Assembly: GCA_015060445.1 (NCBI GenBank)
Contig: SUYL01000010.1
Span: forward strand, 1 to 39,712
Reading direction: 5' to 3'
Length of the DNA: 39,712 nt
From: Bacteroidales bacterium
GTDB taxonomy: Bacteria; Bacteroidota; Bacteroidia; Bacteroidales; UBA932
Shown here: piece after piece, positions 1 through 7,942 of the stretch
Position numbering within the stretch: position 1 is the first letter of the stretch
Layout: the number at the start of each line of letters is the position of its first letter
Notes under the pieces: model-generated
Databases searched by the model: none
Told to the model about the DNA's origin: nothing
Seen by the model: only the letters and a program-made list of their open reading frames with translations
Position numbers and translations under genes: made by a program

Positions 1-2
1 AC

Positions 3-74
3 AAGCGAAGTGAGATTGAGCAAGCGTTGAAACGGGAGTACAACGGCAAGCATCTGATGAATAATAGTGGATAA
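3..74 (+). CDS. C-terminal tail of an unidentified protein (partial)
   Basis: Frame 3 is open from the window edge and ends at TAA 72-74, giving 23 residues ending in KHLMNNSG. The piece is charged and helical-looking (SEIEQALKREYNG). It is too short to place in a family. The next 470 bases hold no convincing gene, so this may be the last gene of an element ending near position 530. It could also be a chance open frame. Confidence 0.3.
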   Translation, partial: KRSEIEQALKREYNGKHLMNNSG

Positions 75-166
75 TTCCATCTATATTTTTGGAGGGAGTG
101 AAATTTACCGCTTGCCCTATATTCATCTGTTGCAAAATAATAGTGCCCTTATGGATAGAGACAAGA

Positions 167-213
167 ACAGCATACAAATGGGTTATCAATGTAAGAACCC
201 TTTTGTATGCTGT
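167..213. repeat. Inverted repeat, 18-bp arms
   Basis: Arms 167-184 and 196-213 are complementary at 17 of 18 positions around an 11-nt loop (185-195). The arms begin ACAGCATACAAA on the left and end TTTGTATGCTGT on the right. No clear T-run follows on either strand. It could be a weak terminator for the preceding gene or a protein-binding site of a mobile element. Confidence 0.6.
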
Positions 214-504
214 CTGTTTATCTTCTTCTACATTTTCGTCAGTCGCTCATTTCCGTTGCCGTCTGCATTTCTAAGTACAGACATTGAAAGGGGAAAGGTT
301 TTCGGGCTTAATACTCTCCGTAGGAGGAAGATTCCGACCGAAACGGCTTGCCGCCCGACCTTTCAACTTTCAAGGGCTATTGTACTACCTTCGCAGACGA
401 GCAAAGGAAAGGTGCGAATGACGGAATCGGGAAACTCATATATCGCAGATTTATGATAGACCAAATTCAAATACTACCCTGCAATAATGAAAAATGCACA
501 CCTT

Positions 505-536
505 TTTGCTCGTTCATAAAAAAAGTTGTACCTTTG
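505..536 (+). promoter_or_regulatory. Bacteroidetes-type promoter
   Basis: TTTG at 505-508, a 20-nt spacer and TACCTTTG at 529-536 match the primary sigma-factor consensus of Bacteroidetes. The only reading frame just downstream is the small one at 544-657. Confidence 0.5.
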
Positions 537-543
537 TTCCAAG

Positions 544-657
544 ATGAGTTGTACATCAATGCAAATCACGCAAGTATGTAGAAATCAGAACAGTTGCCAA
601 CTCATTACCTCGTTCTCAAACATTCCGCATAAATATTTTATTCTTAGCGGATTATAA
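544..657 (+). CDS. Small open frame, unidentified (37 aa)
   Basis: An ATG at 544 lies 7 nt after a good promoter -7 box and opens a 37-residue frame ending at TAA 655-657. The product starts MSCTSMQITQ and ends FILSGL. I do not recognise it. It has no membrane segment or motif, and could be a truncated gene start separated from its body, or chance. Positions 658-705 show nothing further. Confidence 0.2.
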   Translation: MSCTSMQITQVCRNQNSCQLITSFSNIPHKYFILSGL

Positions 658-705
658 GATTATTCCAAAAATACAATTTATCTCTCTTGCTGCAATCTCT
701 TTAAA

Positions 706-3123
706 CTACTCCTGCTGTATAATCTTGGCAGGGTTAATTTTAACTATTGCAGAGACTTTCCAGAAAATTGTAATCCCAACGAGTAGAGCCAGTACCATAA
801 AGAGAGAAATCCAGAACACCGGACCGCAGTTGAAGAACTGCACATACATCATGCTCCAGAAATGGAATACAAGGTAGAGCAACGGAAATGCAACCATGGC
901 ACTTGTTACAAGCAATATGGCGTAAAGCCTTGTAAATTTCCATGCAATATGCCGGCCCAAGGCTCCGTTTACCTTCATTATGGCAACCTCCTTCACCCTC
1001 TTGGCAGTATCCATGCTTATGCTTGAATACACTCCCAGCAGAGTTATTAAAATACATACCACAGCAAAGAACACAAATATCTTCCTCAAGCCATATTCTA
1101 TCACCTGTACTGCATATACATCCTCCATCAATGTTGAGGAATGGTAATCTACAGTAGAAGGGAGTTCCGCCTTCAAAATATCCTCAATGAATTTCTGCAC
1201 CTTTCTGGTTTCACCCGGTGTACATTTCAAATAACAATGTCCAATATAGTCACTCTCTTTGCGGGGGATAAATATGAATCCCACACCATCCTCATCATAT
1301 AATGAGTATGTGTATCTTTCACATATACCATTAATGGCATATGCCTCGCCGTCCATTAAAAATATTTTGCCAACCACATCCTCAGAAGAGTTCTTTGCAA
1401 ATCTTCCATCCACAACAACCTGATTGCCGGTATCAAATATTTTACCCTGGTCCAAATTCACGTTCATGAACCTGAAAAAATTGTCGGGAACAGTAAGAAG
1501 AAGTACCTGGAACCATTTTCCATAATCTTTTTCATCCCCTTCCCAGAATATATGTGAATTGCCGGAAAACCCTTCACATAAAGAACCGTCAGTTATCATA
1601 ATATCCTCTATAGAAGGATGTTTTGAAAACCGTTCTATCATTCCCCGTTTCCAGTCTTCATTAAGGAAAGAATAGTCCAAGTTGACACTTATAATGGAAT
1701 TTTTCATATCTTTTGTAAGTTCTGAGAACATTATTCCCGAACTCTTTCTGCTCTGCATATAAAGGCCACCCACCAGTCCTATAAATATCCAGCAAATAAA
1801 AATTTGCCACCAGAGCATAATATTCCTTCCTGTAACTTTATGTGTTGCAACTTTCTTCCTTATTCCTGTATATACAGATATTCTGTAGAGTCTTGCTGTT
1901 ATAACCAGACAAATCAATGCACATACAGCCAACAGCAATACTGTATATTGCAAAGCATGCAACATGAGAATCCGTTTGCTTACAAACAAGTTGAGTTCTA
2001 TCAGATCCAGTTGCAGAATTAATGAGTCTCCAATAACTTCAATTATAGACATCATAACAAGACAAGAGATCAATACCACCATAGATGCCTGTACATAAAG
2101 TTGCCTGAACAAATGCCAGAACTCTCCACCATACACCTTTCTCAAGGAGAACTCTTTGGTCTTGCTGTAAAATACAGATACAAGGAAATTGAAAAAATTC
2201 AATAAAGAAATGAACAGAATCAGCAGTCCTACTGTACCTGTTATAAATGATATAATATAAAACGAGTCTCTGACTCCAAGAGGAATTGTTCCAATAATGC
2301 AATCATAGCCAATGGTATTGAAGGAATAATCATTTTTCTGCAGCCACTGCTCAAGGTCATTGCCATCAAAACCGTCATTGAGCAGAATATATGTATTTGA
2401 GCCTGTAGTATTATGTTTTGCAGAAGCATTCCATTTCACATAATTGAACACACCCTCAGAACAGTTCAGCCTCAGCACATCCAGGGAATTCATGAAAAGG
2501 AGTGAATTGTTTGATGGAATATCCCTCATTACTGCTGCAACGGTGTATGGAATGCCACCAGTTTTAGGGGTTGATTTTGGAGATGACCACAACTTATGTG
2601 TCAATATCATATTCTTCCCAAGAGCATCCGATGCATTACCAAAAATCCTTATAGCAGAAGATTCAGACAATACAAGCGAATTCTGCATCTTTACCGCACT
2701 CTCCCAGGACCCTGCAAGTATCTCAGGGGTAAATACATCCAAAAACTCTCCCTCAGTTTCTATTGACTGGAGCGTATATGGCAGAACAAGATTATCTGAT
2801 ACCTGACAATTGAATACCATCTCTCTGGGATAAGCAACAGAGACAATATTTTTGATTTGAGGGACATTCATACTCCTCAATTCTTCTGCCATTGCAACAG
2901 AGGTTCCGGCAAAAGGGGTATGCTCACCCTTTGGGGTCATTTCAACTTGTACAATTTTCTCTTTATTTGTAAAGCATTCGTCAGCAGCAAGGACATAACG
3001 GGTACAATAAAAGCAGATTGTAAAACAAAGCACCCCCACAGCCAGTCCTAAAATGCAGATTAAATTCTGCACCTTATACTTGACAAGGTTCCTCAAAGCC
3101 AATGTAAAATAGTGTAAATACAT
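706..3123 (-). CDS. FtsX/MacB-type ABC transporter permease
   Basis: An 805-residue inner-membrane permease with the doubled FtsX layout. It has an N-terminal membrane segment (about 14-38), a large extracytoplasmic MacB-like domain, a first FtsX core with several segments, a central segment before a second extracytoplasmic domain, and a C-terminal FtsX core with three segments ending NPAKIIQQE. The Met at 3123 is chosen because MYLHYFTLALRNLVKYK is the usual start of this family; the open frame extends 24 residues further without looking like protein. There is no ATPase domain, so an ATPase must come from elsewhere. It diverges from an NtrC-like regulator and histidine kinase, an arrangement common in Bacteroidetes where the pair controls such permeases. 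The substrate is unknown; peptide or envelope-stress export is a guess. Confidence 0.88.
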   Translation of the reverse strand: MYLHYFTLALRNLVKYKVQNLICILGLAVGVLCFTICFYCTRYVLAADECFTNKEKIVQVEMTPKGEHTPFAGTSVAMAEELRSMNVPQIKNIVSVAYPREMVFNCQVSDNLVLPYTLQSIETEGEFLDVFTPEILAGSWESAVKMQNSLVLSESSAIRIFGNASDALGKNMILTHKLWSSPKSTPKTGGIPYTVAAVMRDIPSNNSLLFMNSLDVLRLNCSEGVFNYVKWNASAKHNTTGSNTYILLNDGFDGNDLEQWLQKNDYSFNTIGYDCIIGTIPLGVRDSFYIISFITGTVGLLILFISLLNFFNFLVSVFYSKTKEFSLRKVYGGEFWHLFRQLYVQASMVVLISCLVMMSIIEVIGDSLILQLDLIELNLFVSKRILMLHALQYTVLLLAVCALICLVITARLYRISVYTGIRKKVATHKVTGRNIMLWWQIFICWIFIGLVGGLYMQSRKSSGIMFSELTKDMKNSIISVNLDYSFLNEDWKRGMIERFSKHPSIEDIMITDGSLCEGFSGNSHIFWEGDEKDYGKWFQVLLLTVPDNFFRFMNVNLDQGKIFDTGNQVVVDGRFAKNSSEDVVGKIFLMDGEAYAINGICERYTYSLYDEDGVGFIFIPRKESDYIGHCYLKCTPGETRKVQKFIEDILKAELPSTVDYHSSTLMEDVYAVQVIEYGLRKIFVFFAVVCILITLLGVYSSISMDTAKRVKEVAIMKVNGALGRHIAWKFTRLYAILLVTSAMVAFPLLYLVFHFWSMMYVQFFNCGPVFWISLFMVLALLVGITIFWKVSAIVKINPAKIIQQE

Positions 3124-3307
3124 AATAAACAAGTCTTCAAATTTAACAATAAACAATAATCCTTCATGCAATTTATAGGACCAATTGCATGCCAAAAATG
3201 CAATAGCAAGAACCCCAGTAACTTACAAACATCAACACTTCAGAAACAAAGTGCCACTTCAAACATCCAAAGTGCGGAAACGCACATTTTCTGCAGCAAT
3301 TATATAT

Positions 3308-3315
3308 TATCTTTG
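3308..3315 (+). promoter_or_regulatory. Promoter -7 box for the regulator gene
   Basis: TATCTTTG matches TAnnTTTG and sits 28 nt before the chosen ATG at 3344. A good -33 TTTG is missing at the right spacing; the closest is the TTTTCTG around 3287-3293. Confidence 0.4.
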
Positions 3316-3343
3316 CACTCAAAAGCAAACAGCAGAAACAGCA

Positions 3344-4699
3344 ATGGAAAATCTTGGAAAAGTTCTGGTAGTGGATGACAACGAGGATGTCCTCTTCGCA
3401 CTCAATCTTCTGTTGGAACCTTACGCAGAGAAAATAAGGGTAGCCAAAACACCGGAGAAGATAGATTACTTCATGAAGGAGTTTCTTCCCGATATAATCC
3501 TCCTGGACATGAACTTCCGCAAAGATGCCATCAGCGGTCAGGAAGGTTTTGAGTGGTTGGGGAAAATACTGAAGACAGACAAGGATGCTGTTGTTATCCT
3601 TATGACCGCATACTCAGATACCGAAAAGGCGGTAAGGGCCATCAAGTCCGGGGCTACAGACTTCATCACCAAGCCATGGGAAAATGAGAAACTGCTGGCA
3701 ACCCTTTCGTCGGGAATAAAATTGAGAAGAAGCAGGAAAGAGGTGGATACACTGGAAGAACAGGTTGCTGCCCTCTCAAATGAAAAGGCTCCCCTGCCCC
3801 AAATCATTGGAGAATCTGAGGCAATAAATGAGATATTTTCCACTGCAGAGAAATTGGGAAACACAGATGCAAATGTGCTTCTGTTGGGGGAAAACGGTAC
3901 AGGGAAAGACCTTATTGCCCAACTGCTGCACAGTAATTCCTTGCGCAGCAACAGACCTTTTGTACATATAGACCTGGGAAGCATTCCAGAGCAACTCTTT
4001 GAGAGTGAACTCTTCGGCTATGAAAAAGGGGCTTTTACAGATGCAAAAAAGGCAAAACCTGGAAGGATGGAAATAGCCAATAAGGGGACACTGTTCCTAA
4101 ATGAGATAGGAAACCTTCCCCTTCAGGCCCAGGCCAAACTTCTTACCGCCCTTGAATCCAGAAGAATTACCCGCCTTGGTGGGACATCACCCATAGAAAT
4201 TGATGTGCGGGTAATCTGCGCTACAAATGCAGATCTTCCGGCAATGGTGGAGAACGGCACATTCAGGGAAGACCTCTTCTACAGGATAAATACCATTGAA
4301 ATAAATATCCCTCCCCTGAGGGAAAGGGGTAATGACATCATTCTCCTTGCCGAACATTTTACAGAGAAATACTCCCACAAATACGGGAAAAAAGTTCCCC
4401 GGATCACCCGCGAGGCAAAAGAGCAACTTCTCAAATACACTTGGCCGGGCAATGTAAGGGAACTCCAGCACATAATTGAGAGGGCTGTAATTTTGGGCAA
4501 CGGCCTCTCCCTTCTTCCCGACGACCTTGCCCTGAAACCCTCCCAGCGCAATAAAGGGAAACACCCCGCAAACCTAAATCTGAAAGAACTTGAACAGCAG
4601 GCAATAGACCGGGCAATGGAACTGAGCGACGGCAACATGAACAAGGCTGCAGAATTGCTTGGAATAACCAGGTATGCACTATACAGGAAACTCAAATAA
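3344..4699 (+). CDS. NtrC-family sigma-54 response regulator
   Basis: A 451-residue cytoplasmic regulator. The receiver domain (about 5-125) has the acidic pair D11/D12, phospho-acceptor D55, T88 and K110. The AAA+ domain (about 150-375) has Walker A GENGTGKD (182-189) and the sigma-54-contacting loop GAFTDA (229-234; usual form GAFTGA). A Fis-type helix-turn-helix closes the protein. Walker B reads TLFLNEIG, so Asn253 stands where most family members have the catalytic Asp. ATP hydrolysis, and hence classical sigma-54 activation, may be weakened. Start 3344 is used because MENLGKVLVVDDN is a typical receiver start; the open frame continues to 3185 without family likeness. The histidine kinase follows 10 nt later, and the permease diverges upstream. 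Confidence 0.92.
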   Translation: MENLGKVLVVDDNEDVLFALNLLLEPYAEKIRVAKTPEKIDYFMKEFLPDIILLDMNFRKDAISGQEGFEWLGKILKTDKDAVVILMTAYSDTEKAVRAIKSGATDFITKPWENEKLLATLSSGIKLRRSRKEVDTLEEQVAALSNEKAPLPQIIGESEAINEIFSTAEKLGNTDANVLLLGENGTGKDLIAQLLHSNSLRSNRPFVHIDLGSIPEQLFESELFGYEKGAFTDAKKAKPGRMEIANKGTLFLNEIGNLPLQAQAKLLTALESRRITRLGGTSPIEIDVRVICATNADLPAMVENGTFREDLFYRINTIEINIPPLRERGNDIILLAEHFTEKYSHKYGKKVPRITREAKEQLLKYTWPGNVRELQHIIERAVILGNGLSLLPDDLALKPSQRNKGKHPANLNLKELEQQAIDRAMELSDGNMNKAAELLGITRYALYRKLK

Positions 4700-4709
4700 G
4701 GAAAATGCA

Positions 4710-5666
4710 ATGAAAAGATACTCCATAACAGTAATCACCCACATCTGTGCCATCATTCTCCTCTCGGCCGCCGCATTCTATGCGTTCAGTCACAGAATGC
4801 CGTTTACAGGCATTCTCCTTGCGCTGTTCATTGCTGGAGCAGGGATAAATCTCTACAGGCTGCAGATGATCCAATTGCGCCTTATGAGACAACTCTCCCA
4901 GAACATCCGTTGCGGAGATACTGCCCTGAGTTTCAGGAGCAAGTACCGGAATGCCCAAATGGAAGAACTCATTGGGGAGTTGAGGGAAGCCATGAGGATG
5001 TACAAAAAACGGACAATGGAGGCCAACGAAATAGAATCGTGGCAAAAACTCATAAGGGTAATGGGGCATGAAATAATGAACTCCATCACCCCCATCATCT
5101 CCCTCTCTGAAACACTGAGCACAAGAGAGGTAGAATACAGCCGGATGCAACAGGGAATGCAGGTAATCCACAAACGGAGCAAAGGGCTTCTGGAATTTGT
5201 GGAAAACTACCGCCGCATAACCAGAATCCCAACCCCGGTAAAGGAAAAAGTCCGCCTGTCAGAACTGTTCAACGGAATTGCAGAACTGCTGCCTGAAGAT
5301 TCCATAAGTTTCACAACTCCTATTCCCGATATATCAATAAGAATAGACCGCACCCAAATTGAACAGGTACTGATAAACCTTATAAAGAATGCTCTGGAAG
5401 CATGTTCAGATATTCCCTCTCCGCAGATACAGGTAAAATCATCCGTATCTGAGACAGGAGCAGTATCCATAACCGTCTCAGACAACGGCCCCGGCATACT
5501 CCCCAATGTACTTGACAAAATATTCATCCCGTTTTTCACCACCAAGGAAAACGGCAGCGGCATAGGTCTGAGCCTTTGCAAACAGATCATGCACCTGCAC
5601 GGGGGCAACATCACCGCCCGCTCCACCCCGGAACAGGGCTCTCAGTTCACCCTCTTTTTCAACTGA
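4710..5666 (+). CDS. NtrB/NtrY-like sensor histidine kinase
   Basis: A 318-residue membrane-anchored kinase. Two hydrophobic segments (about 5-25 and 31-48) with almost no loop between them are followed by a short linker and the phospho-acceptor helix with His120 in GHEIMNSITPI. The ATP-binding domain shows the N box (QVLINLIKNALEA), G1 box (DNGPGI) and the FFTTKENGSGIGLSL region. It lacks a sizeable periplasmic sensor, so it probably senses membrane state or works through a partner. The HEIMNSITP box is typical of kinases paired with sigma-54 regulators, which matches the gene just upstream. ATG 4710 lies 10 nt after that gene's stop. Confidence 0.92.
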   Translation: MKRYSITVITHICAIILLSAAAFYAFSHRMPFTGILLALFIAGAGINLYRLQMIQLRLMRQLSQNIRCGDTALSFRSKYRNAQMEELIGELREAMRMYKKRTMEANEIESWQKLIRVMGHEIMNSITPIISLSETLSTREVEYSRMQQGMQVIHKRSKGLLEFVENYRRITRIPTPVKEKVRLSELFNGIAELLPEDSISFTTPIPDISIRIDRTQIEQVLINLIKNALEACSDIPSPQIQVKSSVSETGAVSITVSDNGPGILPNVLDKIFIPFFTTKENGSGIGLSLCKQIMHLHGGNITARSTPEQGSQFTLFFN

Positions 5667-5699
5667 CCGGGTATGTGATTATACACAATTATTATTTGC

Positions 5700-5807
5700 A
5701 AATCTGTTGACACCGTAAAAGCCTACAAACGTAGCATTTTCCAGAAAATGGATGTAAAAAACATTGCAGAAGCCCTAACCTACGCCCAGAACCACCAGCT
5801 GATATAA
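5700..5807 (+). pseudogene. Remnant of a LuxR-type response regulator (C-terminus)
   Basis: A frame ending at TAA 5805-5807 reads SVDTVKAYKRSIFQKMDVKN and then AEALTYAQNHQLI. This is the last half of a LuxR/NarL helix-turn-helix: recognition helix with TVK..KRSIFQKM, then the dimer helix N.AEAL.YA. The frame meets a stop at 5676-5678, and the receiver and the start of the DNA-binding domain are missing. It is best read as the tail of a deleted regulator gene. Confidence 0.6.
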
Positions 5808-5826
5808 CTGCATATTATGTGTAACC

Positions 5827-5900
5827 TTTTTTCTTTTTTAAAAAATTGCTGTTTTTAAAAAAAGAAAAATCTTTCACCCACACAAAAGATTTTTCTTTTT
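5827..5900. repeat. Three-arm A/T-rich inverted repeats before the RhuM-Fic gene
   Basis: Arm b (about 5852-5874) can pair with the upstream arm a (5827-5845, T6-C-T6-A6, one bulge). It can also pair with downstream arm c: 5859-5874 against 5885-5900 is a perfect 16-bp stem with a 10-nt loop. The two hairpins exclude each other. Such an arrangement fits an attenuator or a dimeric operator. The low complexity of the DNA lowers the weight of the a-b pairing. Confidence 0.55.
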
Positions 5901-5927
5901 CAAAAATAGAAACCATTCCCAATCCTC

Positions 5928-5935
5928 TACATTTG
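5928..5935 (+). promoter_or_regulatory. Promoter -7 box of the RhuM-Fic gene
   Basis: TACATTTG fits TAnnTTTG, 25 nt before ATG 5961 and 28 nt after the perfect hairpin. The -33 region is only a T-run. Confidence 0.45.
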
Positions 5936-5960
5936 TTCATAACCAAAATAATTTTTGAGT

Positions 5961-6941
5961 ATGAACAATTCTTCTATTGAAATTTACCGTTCTCCCGAAG
6001 GCACTGTGGAGTTGGATGTAAAACTGGAAAATGAGACAGTATGGCTGACACAAAGTCAAATGGCTTTGTTATTTGGAAGAGATCAATCCGTAATTGCCCG
6101 TCACATCAATAATATTTACAAAGAAGGAGAGTTGGATAAAAATAGTACATATGCAAAATTTGCATATGTACCTGATTTGAGAGAACGATCCTATGAAACA
6201 GCTATGTATAACCTCGATGTAATTATCTCTGTAGGTTATAGGGTCAAATCTGTCAATGGCACAAGATTCAGACAATGGGCCAATAAAATCCTGAAGGACT
6301 ATCTGATAAAAGGATATACCATAAACAAAAATATCACTGCAGAACGTTACAATGAACTTAAGGATATGGTACGCATTATGTCAAGGACCATATCCCTTCA
6401 AAGCAATGTAAGTAATGATGAATATAGCGGACTGTTTAATGTAATAAGCGACTATATATATGCATTGGATATTTTGGACGGTTATGATTACCAGAATCTG
6501 ACCATTGCCAAAACCACAAACGAGGAACCTTTCAAGATAACATATGAAAACGCCATGCAGGCAATCAATGCCCTCAAGGTAAAATTTGGAGATAGCCGCT
6601 GGTTTGCAAACGAGAAAGACAACTCCTTCAAAAGCAGTATCGGGCAGATCTATCAGACATTCGGAGGAAAAGAGCTGTACGCATCAGTTGAAGAAAAGGC
6701 AGCGATGCTGCTCTATCTGGTTGTAAAGAACCACTCATTCAGCGACGGAAACAAACGCATAGCAGCAATGCTCTTCCTGTGGTTTATGGAGAAAAATGGT
6801 ATCCTTTATGGTCCCGACAAAGAAAAACGCATAGCCGACAACACTCTCGTAGCCCTCACCCTGATGATAGCTGAAAGCCGCACGGAAGAAATGAGCATAA
6901 TGGTAAAAGTTGTAGTGAATCTTATAAACAGGGAAAATTAA
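5961..6941 (+). CDS. RhuM-family protein with C-terminal Fic/Doc domain
   Basis: 326 residues. The first half is RhuM-like (SPEGTVELDVKLENETVWLT, DQSVIARHINNIYKEGEL, DLRERSYETAMYNLDVIISV, GTRFRQWA) and looks DNA-binding. The second half is a Fic/Doc domain with HSFSDGNKRIAA at about 258-269. The Asp and Lys of this motif make it closer to Doc (a kinase of EF-Tu) than to AMP-transferring Fic enzymes (HxFxxGNGR). No separate antitoxin gene flanks it, so the N-terminal half may control its own expression through the inverted repeat upstream; that is inference. ATG 5961 is preferred to the TTG at 5955. The protein is widespread on Bacteroidetes mobile DNA, and here it stands alone between a broken regulator and the thi operon. 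Confidence 0.85.
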   Translation: MNNSSIEIYRSPEGTVELDVKLENETVWLTQSQMALLFGRDQSVIARHINNIYKEGELDKNSTYAKFAYVPDLRERSYETAMYNLDVIISVGYRVKSVNGTRFRQWANKILKDYLIKGYTINKNITAERYNELKDMVRIMSRTISLQSNVSNDEYSGLFNVISDYIYALDILDGYDYQNLTIAKTTNEEPFKITYENAMQAINALKVKFGDSRWFANEKDNSFKSSIGQIYQTFGGKELYASVEEKAAMLLYLVVKNHSFSDGNKRIAAMLFLWFMEKNGILYGPDKEKRIADNTLVALTLMIAESRTEEMSIMVKVVVNLINREN

Positions 6942-7054
6942 AAAAGATGTAAATTTTGTTGCCATTGTATCTGTCCATAGTTCCTGTAGTTTTTGTGCTG
7001 GCAAAATTAGAGCGAGTTTTTCAAACGGGCATAACACAAAAGTGTATTTCTATA
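6942..7054. other. Spacer between the RhuM-Fic gene and the thi riboswitch
   Basis: No gene is seen. An imperfect hairpin can form from AATTTTGTTGCCA (about 6952-6964) with TGGCAAAATT (about 7000-7009), which may end the upstream transcript. No T-run follows. Confidence 0.35.
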
Positions 7055-7086
7055 TTGCGCACATCCAAATATTTTTTCTACATTTG
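7055..7086 (+). promoter_or_regulatory. Promoter of the thi operon
   Basis: TTG at 7055-7057 and TACATTTG at 7079-7086, 21 nt apart, place the transcript start just before the riboswitch. Confidence 0.6.
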
Positions 7087-7092
7087 TACTTG

Positions 7093-7190
7093 AACTCGAA
7101 TGGTGGTGTCCGGTAATGCCTGAAGGCAACCGTGGCTGAGATTATACACATTGCACCAGTACAGATAATGCTGACGCTGGAAGTTTGGAG
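7093..7190 (+). ncRNA. TPP riboswitch (THI element)
   Basis: The conserved core is present: CTGAGAT at 7136-7142, the bulged joining region, then CAGATAATGCTGACG at 7162-7176. A variable stem with GCC/GGC (around 7118-7128) precedes the core. It lies between a good promoter and thiE, so thiamine pyrophosphate should shut the operon down. No strong terminator hairpin is visible before thiE, so control may act on translation. The exact ends are approximate. Confidence 0.9.
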
Positions 7191-7261
7191 TCCTCATCTT
7201 TGTCCGTTCCATGGACATTGCCGTACCAACCGTTCAAGTTGAACGAAAATTCAATGAAGGT

Positions 7262-7915
7262 ATGGCTAAAATTACAAATTCATCGGGATACAGATTACAG
7301 TTCATAACCCATTGTAACGGCAGGTATTCTTATTTGGATTCAGTACGTATGGCGCTGGAAGGCGGATGCCGGTGGATACAGCTCCGCATGAAAGATGCGG
7401 ATGAATCCCTGCTGGAGGAGACTGCCCTTGCCGCACAAAAGATGTGCAGGGAGCATGGGGCGACATTCATTATCAACGACAATGTGCTGCTCGCAAAAAG
7501 GATTGGGGCAGATGGTGTTCACCTTGGCAAAAATGACATGTCCATAGCCGATGCCAGGGATATTCTTGGCAGCAAATCCATAATTGGAGCCACAGTAAAT
7601 TCATTTGAGGATATCCGGGAGATTATCAGCAATTCTGTTCCCGACTATTTTGGATGCGGCCCATTCCGTTTTACCTCTACAAAAAGGAACCTTGCTCCCA
7701 CAATTGGTCTTGAAGGTTACAGGGAAATACTCAGCAGAATGGTTTCAGCCGGGACAGATATTCCCATTGTTGCCATTGGTGGTATCCGCATGGAGGATAT
7801 TGCAGCTCTGCTGGAGTGCGGCATAAGTGGAATAGCCCTGAGCGGAAGTGTGCTTAACGCGAGTGATCCTGTGGATGAGATGTCCAAAATTGTTGCAATA
7901 ATACATTCTGTATAA
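7262..7915 (+). CDS. thiE: Thiamine-phosphate synthase
   Basis: 217 residues, the usual size. The enzyme joins the pyrimidine (HMP-PP) and thiazole phosphate moieties to give thiamine phosphate. The TIM-barrel motifs are visible: LQFITH at the first strand, WIQLRMKDA, FIINDNVLLAKRIGADGVHLG with the pyrophosphate-binding Asp, GCGPFRFTSTK (in place of the usual GPVFPTxTK), and the end IPIVAIGGI...GISGIALSGSV. ATG 7262 gives the family length; an in-frame ATG at 7211 would add 17 atypical residues. It is the first gene after the TPP riboswitch and is followed by Thi4 and a TenI-like gene. Confidence 0.9.
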   Translation: MAKITNSSGYRLQFITHCNGRYSYLDSVRMALEGGCRWIQLRMKDADESLLEETALAAQKMCREHGATFIINDNVLLAKRIGADGVHLGKNDMSIADARDILGSKSIIGATVNSFEDIREIISNSVPDYFGCGPFRFTSTKRNLAPTIGLEGYREILSRMVSAGTDIPIVAIGGIRMEDIAALLECGISGIALSGSVLNASDPVDEMSKIVAIIHSV

Positions 7916-7942
7916 TAAATCAAACCACTAAAACACAAAATT

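Larger units (their letters stand above)
75..543. other. Gene-poor stretch, possible end of an integrated element
   Basis: No reading frame here looks like a protein: the open frames overlap in different phases and give Cys/Ser/Phe-rich translations. The stretch holds one strong inverted repeat (167-213) and ends in a Bacteroidetes-type promoter whose -7 region reads GTACCTTTGT. That differs in one base from GTAnnTTTGC, the core site recalled for CTnDOT-type integrases. A boundary of a conjugative element near 528-537 is therefore possible. No integrase gene or second att site is visible to confirm it. Confidence 0.3.

Noticed and set aside
67-456. Open frame of 129 codons near the left edge
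   Set aside because: The translation is Cys/Ser/Phe/Arg-rich with no family likeness, overlaps other open frames in different phases, and spans an 18-bp hairpin. It reads as chance.
658-705. tRNA or other RNA gene as an attachment site
   Set aside because: No cloverleaf or CCA end could be found in the first 700 bases.
3185-3343. 53-codon extension at the front of the NtrC-like regulator
   Set aside because: The added residues are Lys/Thr/Gln-rich and unlike a receiver domain, and the promoter -7 box (3308-3315) lies inside. The start at 3344 is the natural one.
4279-4710. Long antisense frame over the response regulator gene
   Set aside because: It is a shadow of a well-supported gene, Ser-rich, with no independent start signal. 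Similar antisense frames elsewhere were left out for the same reason.
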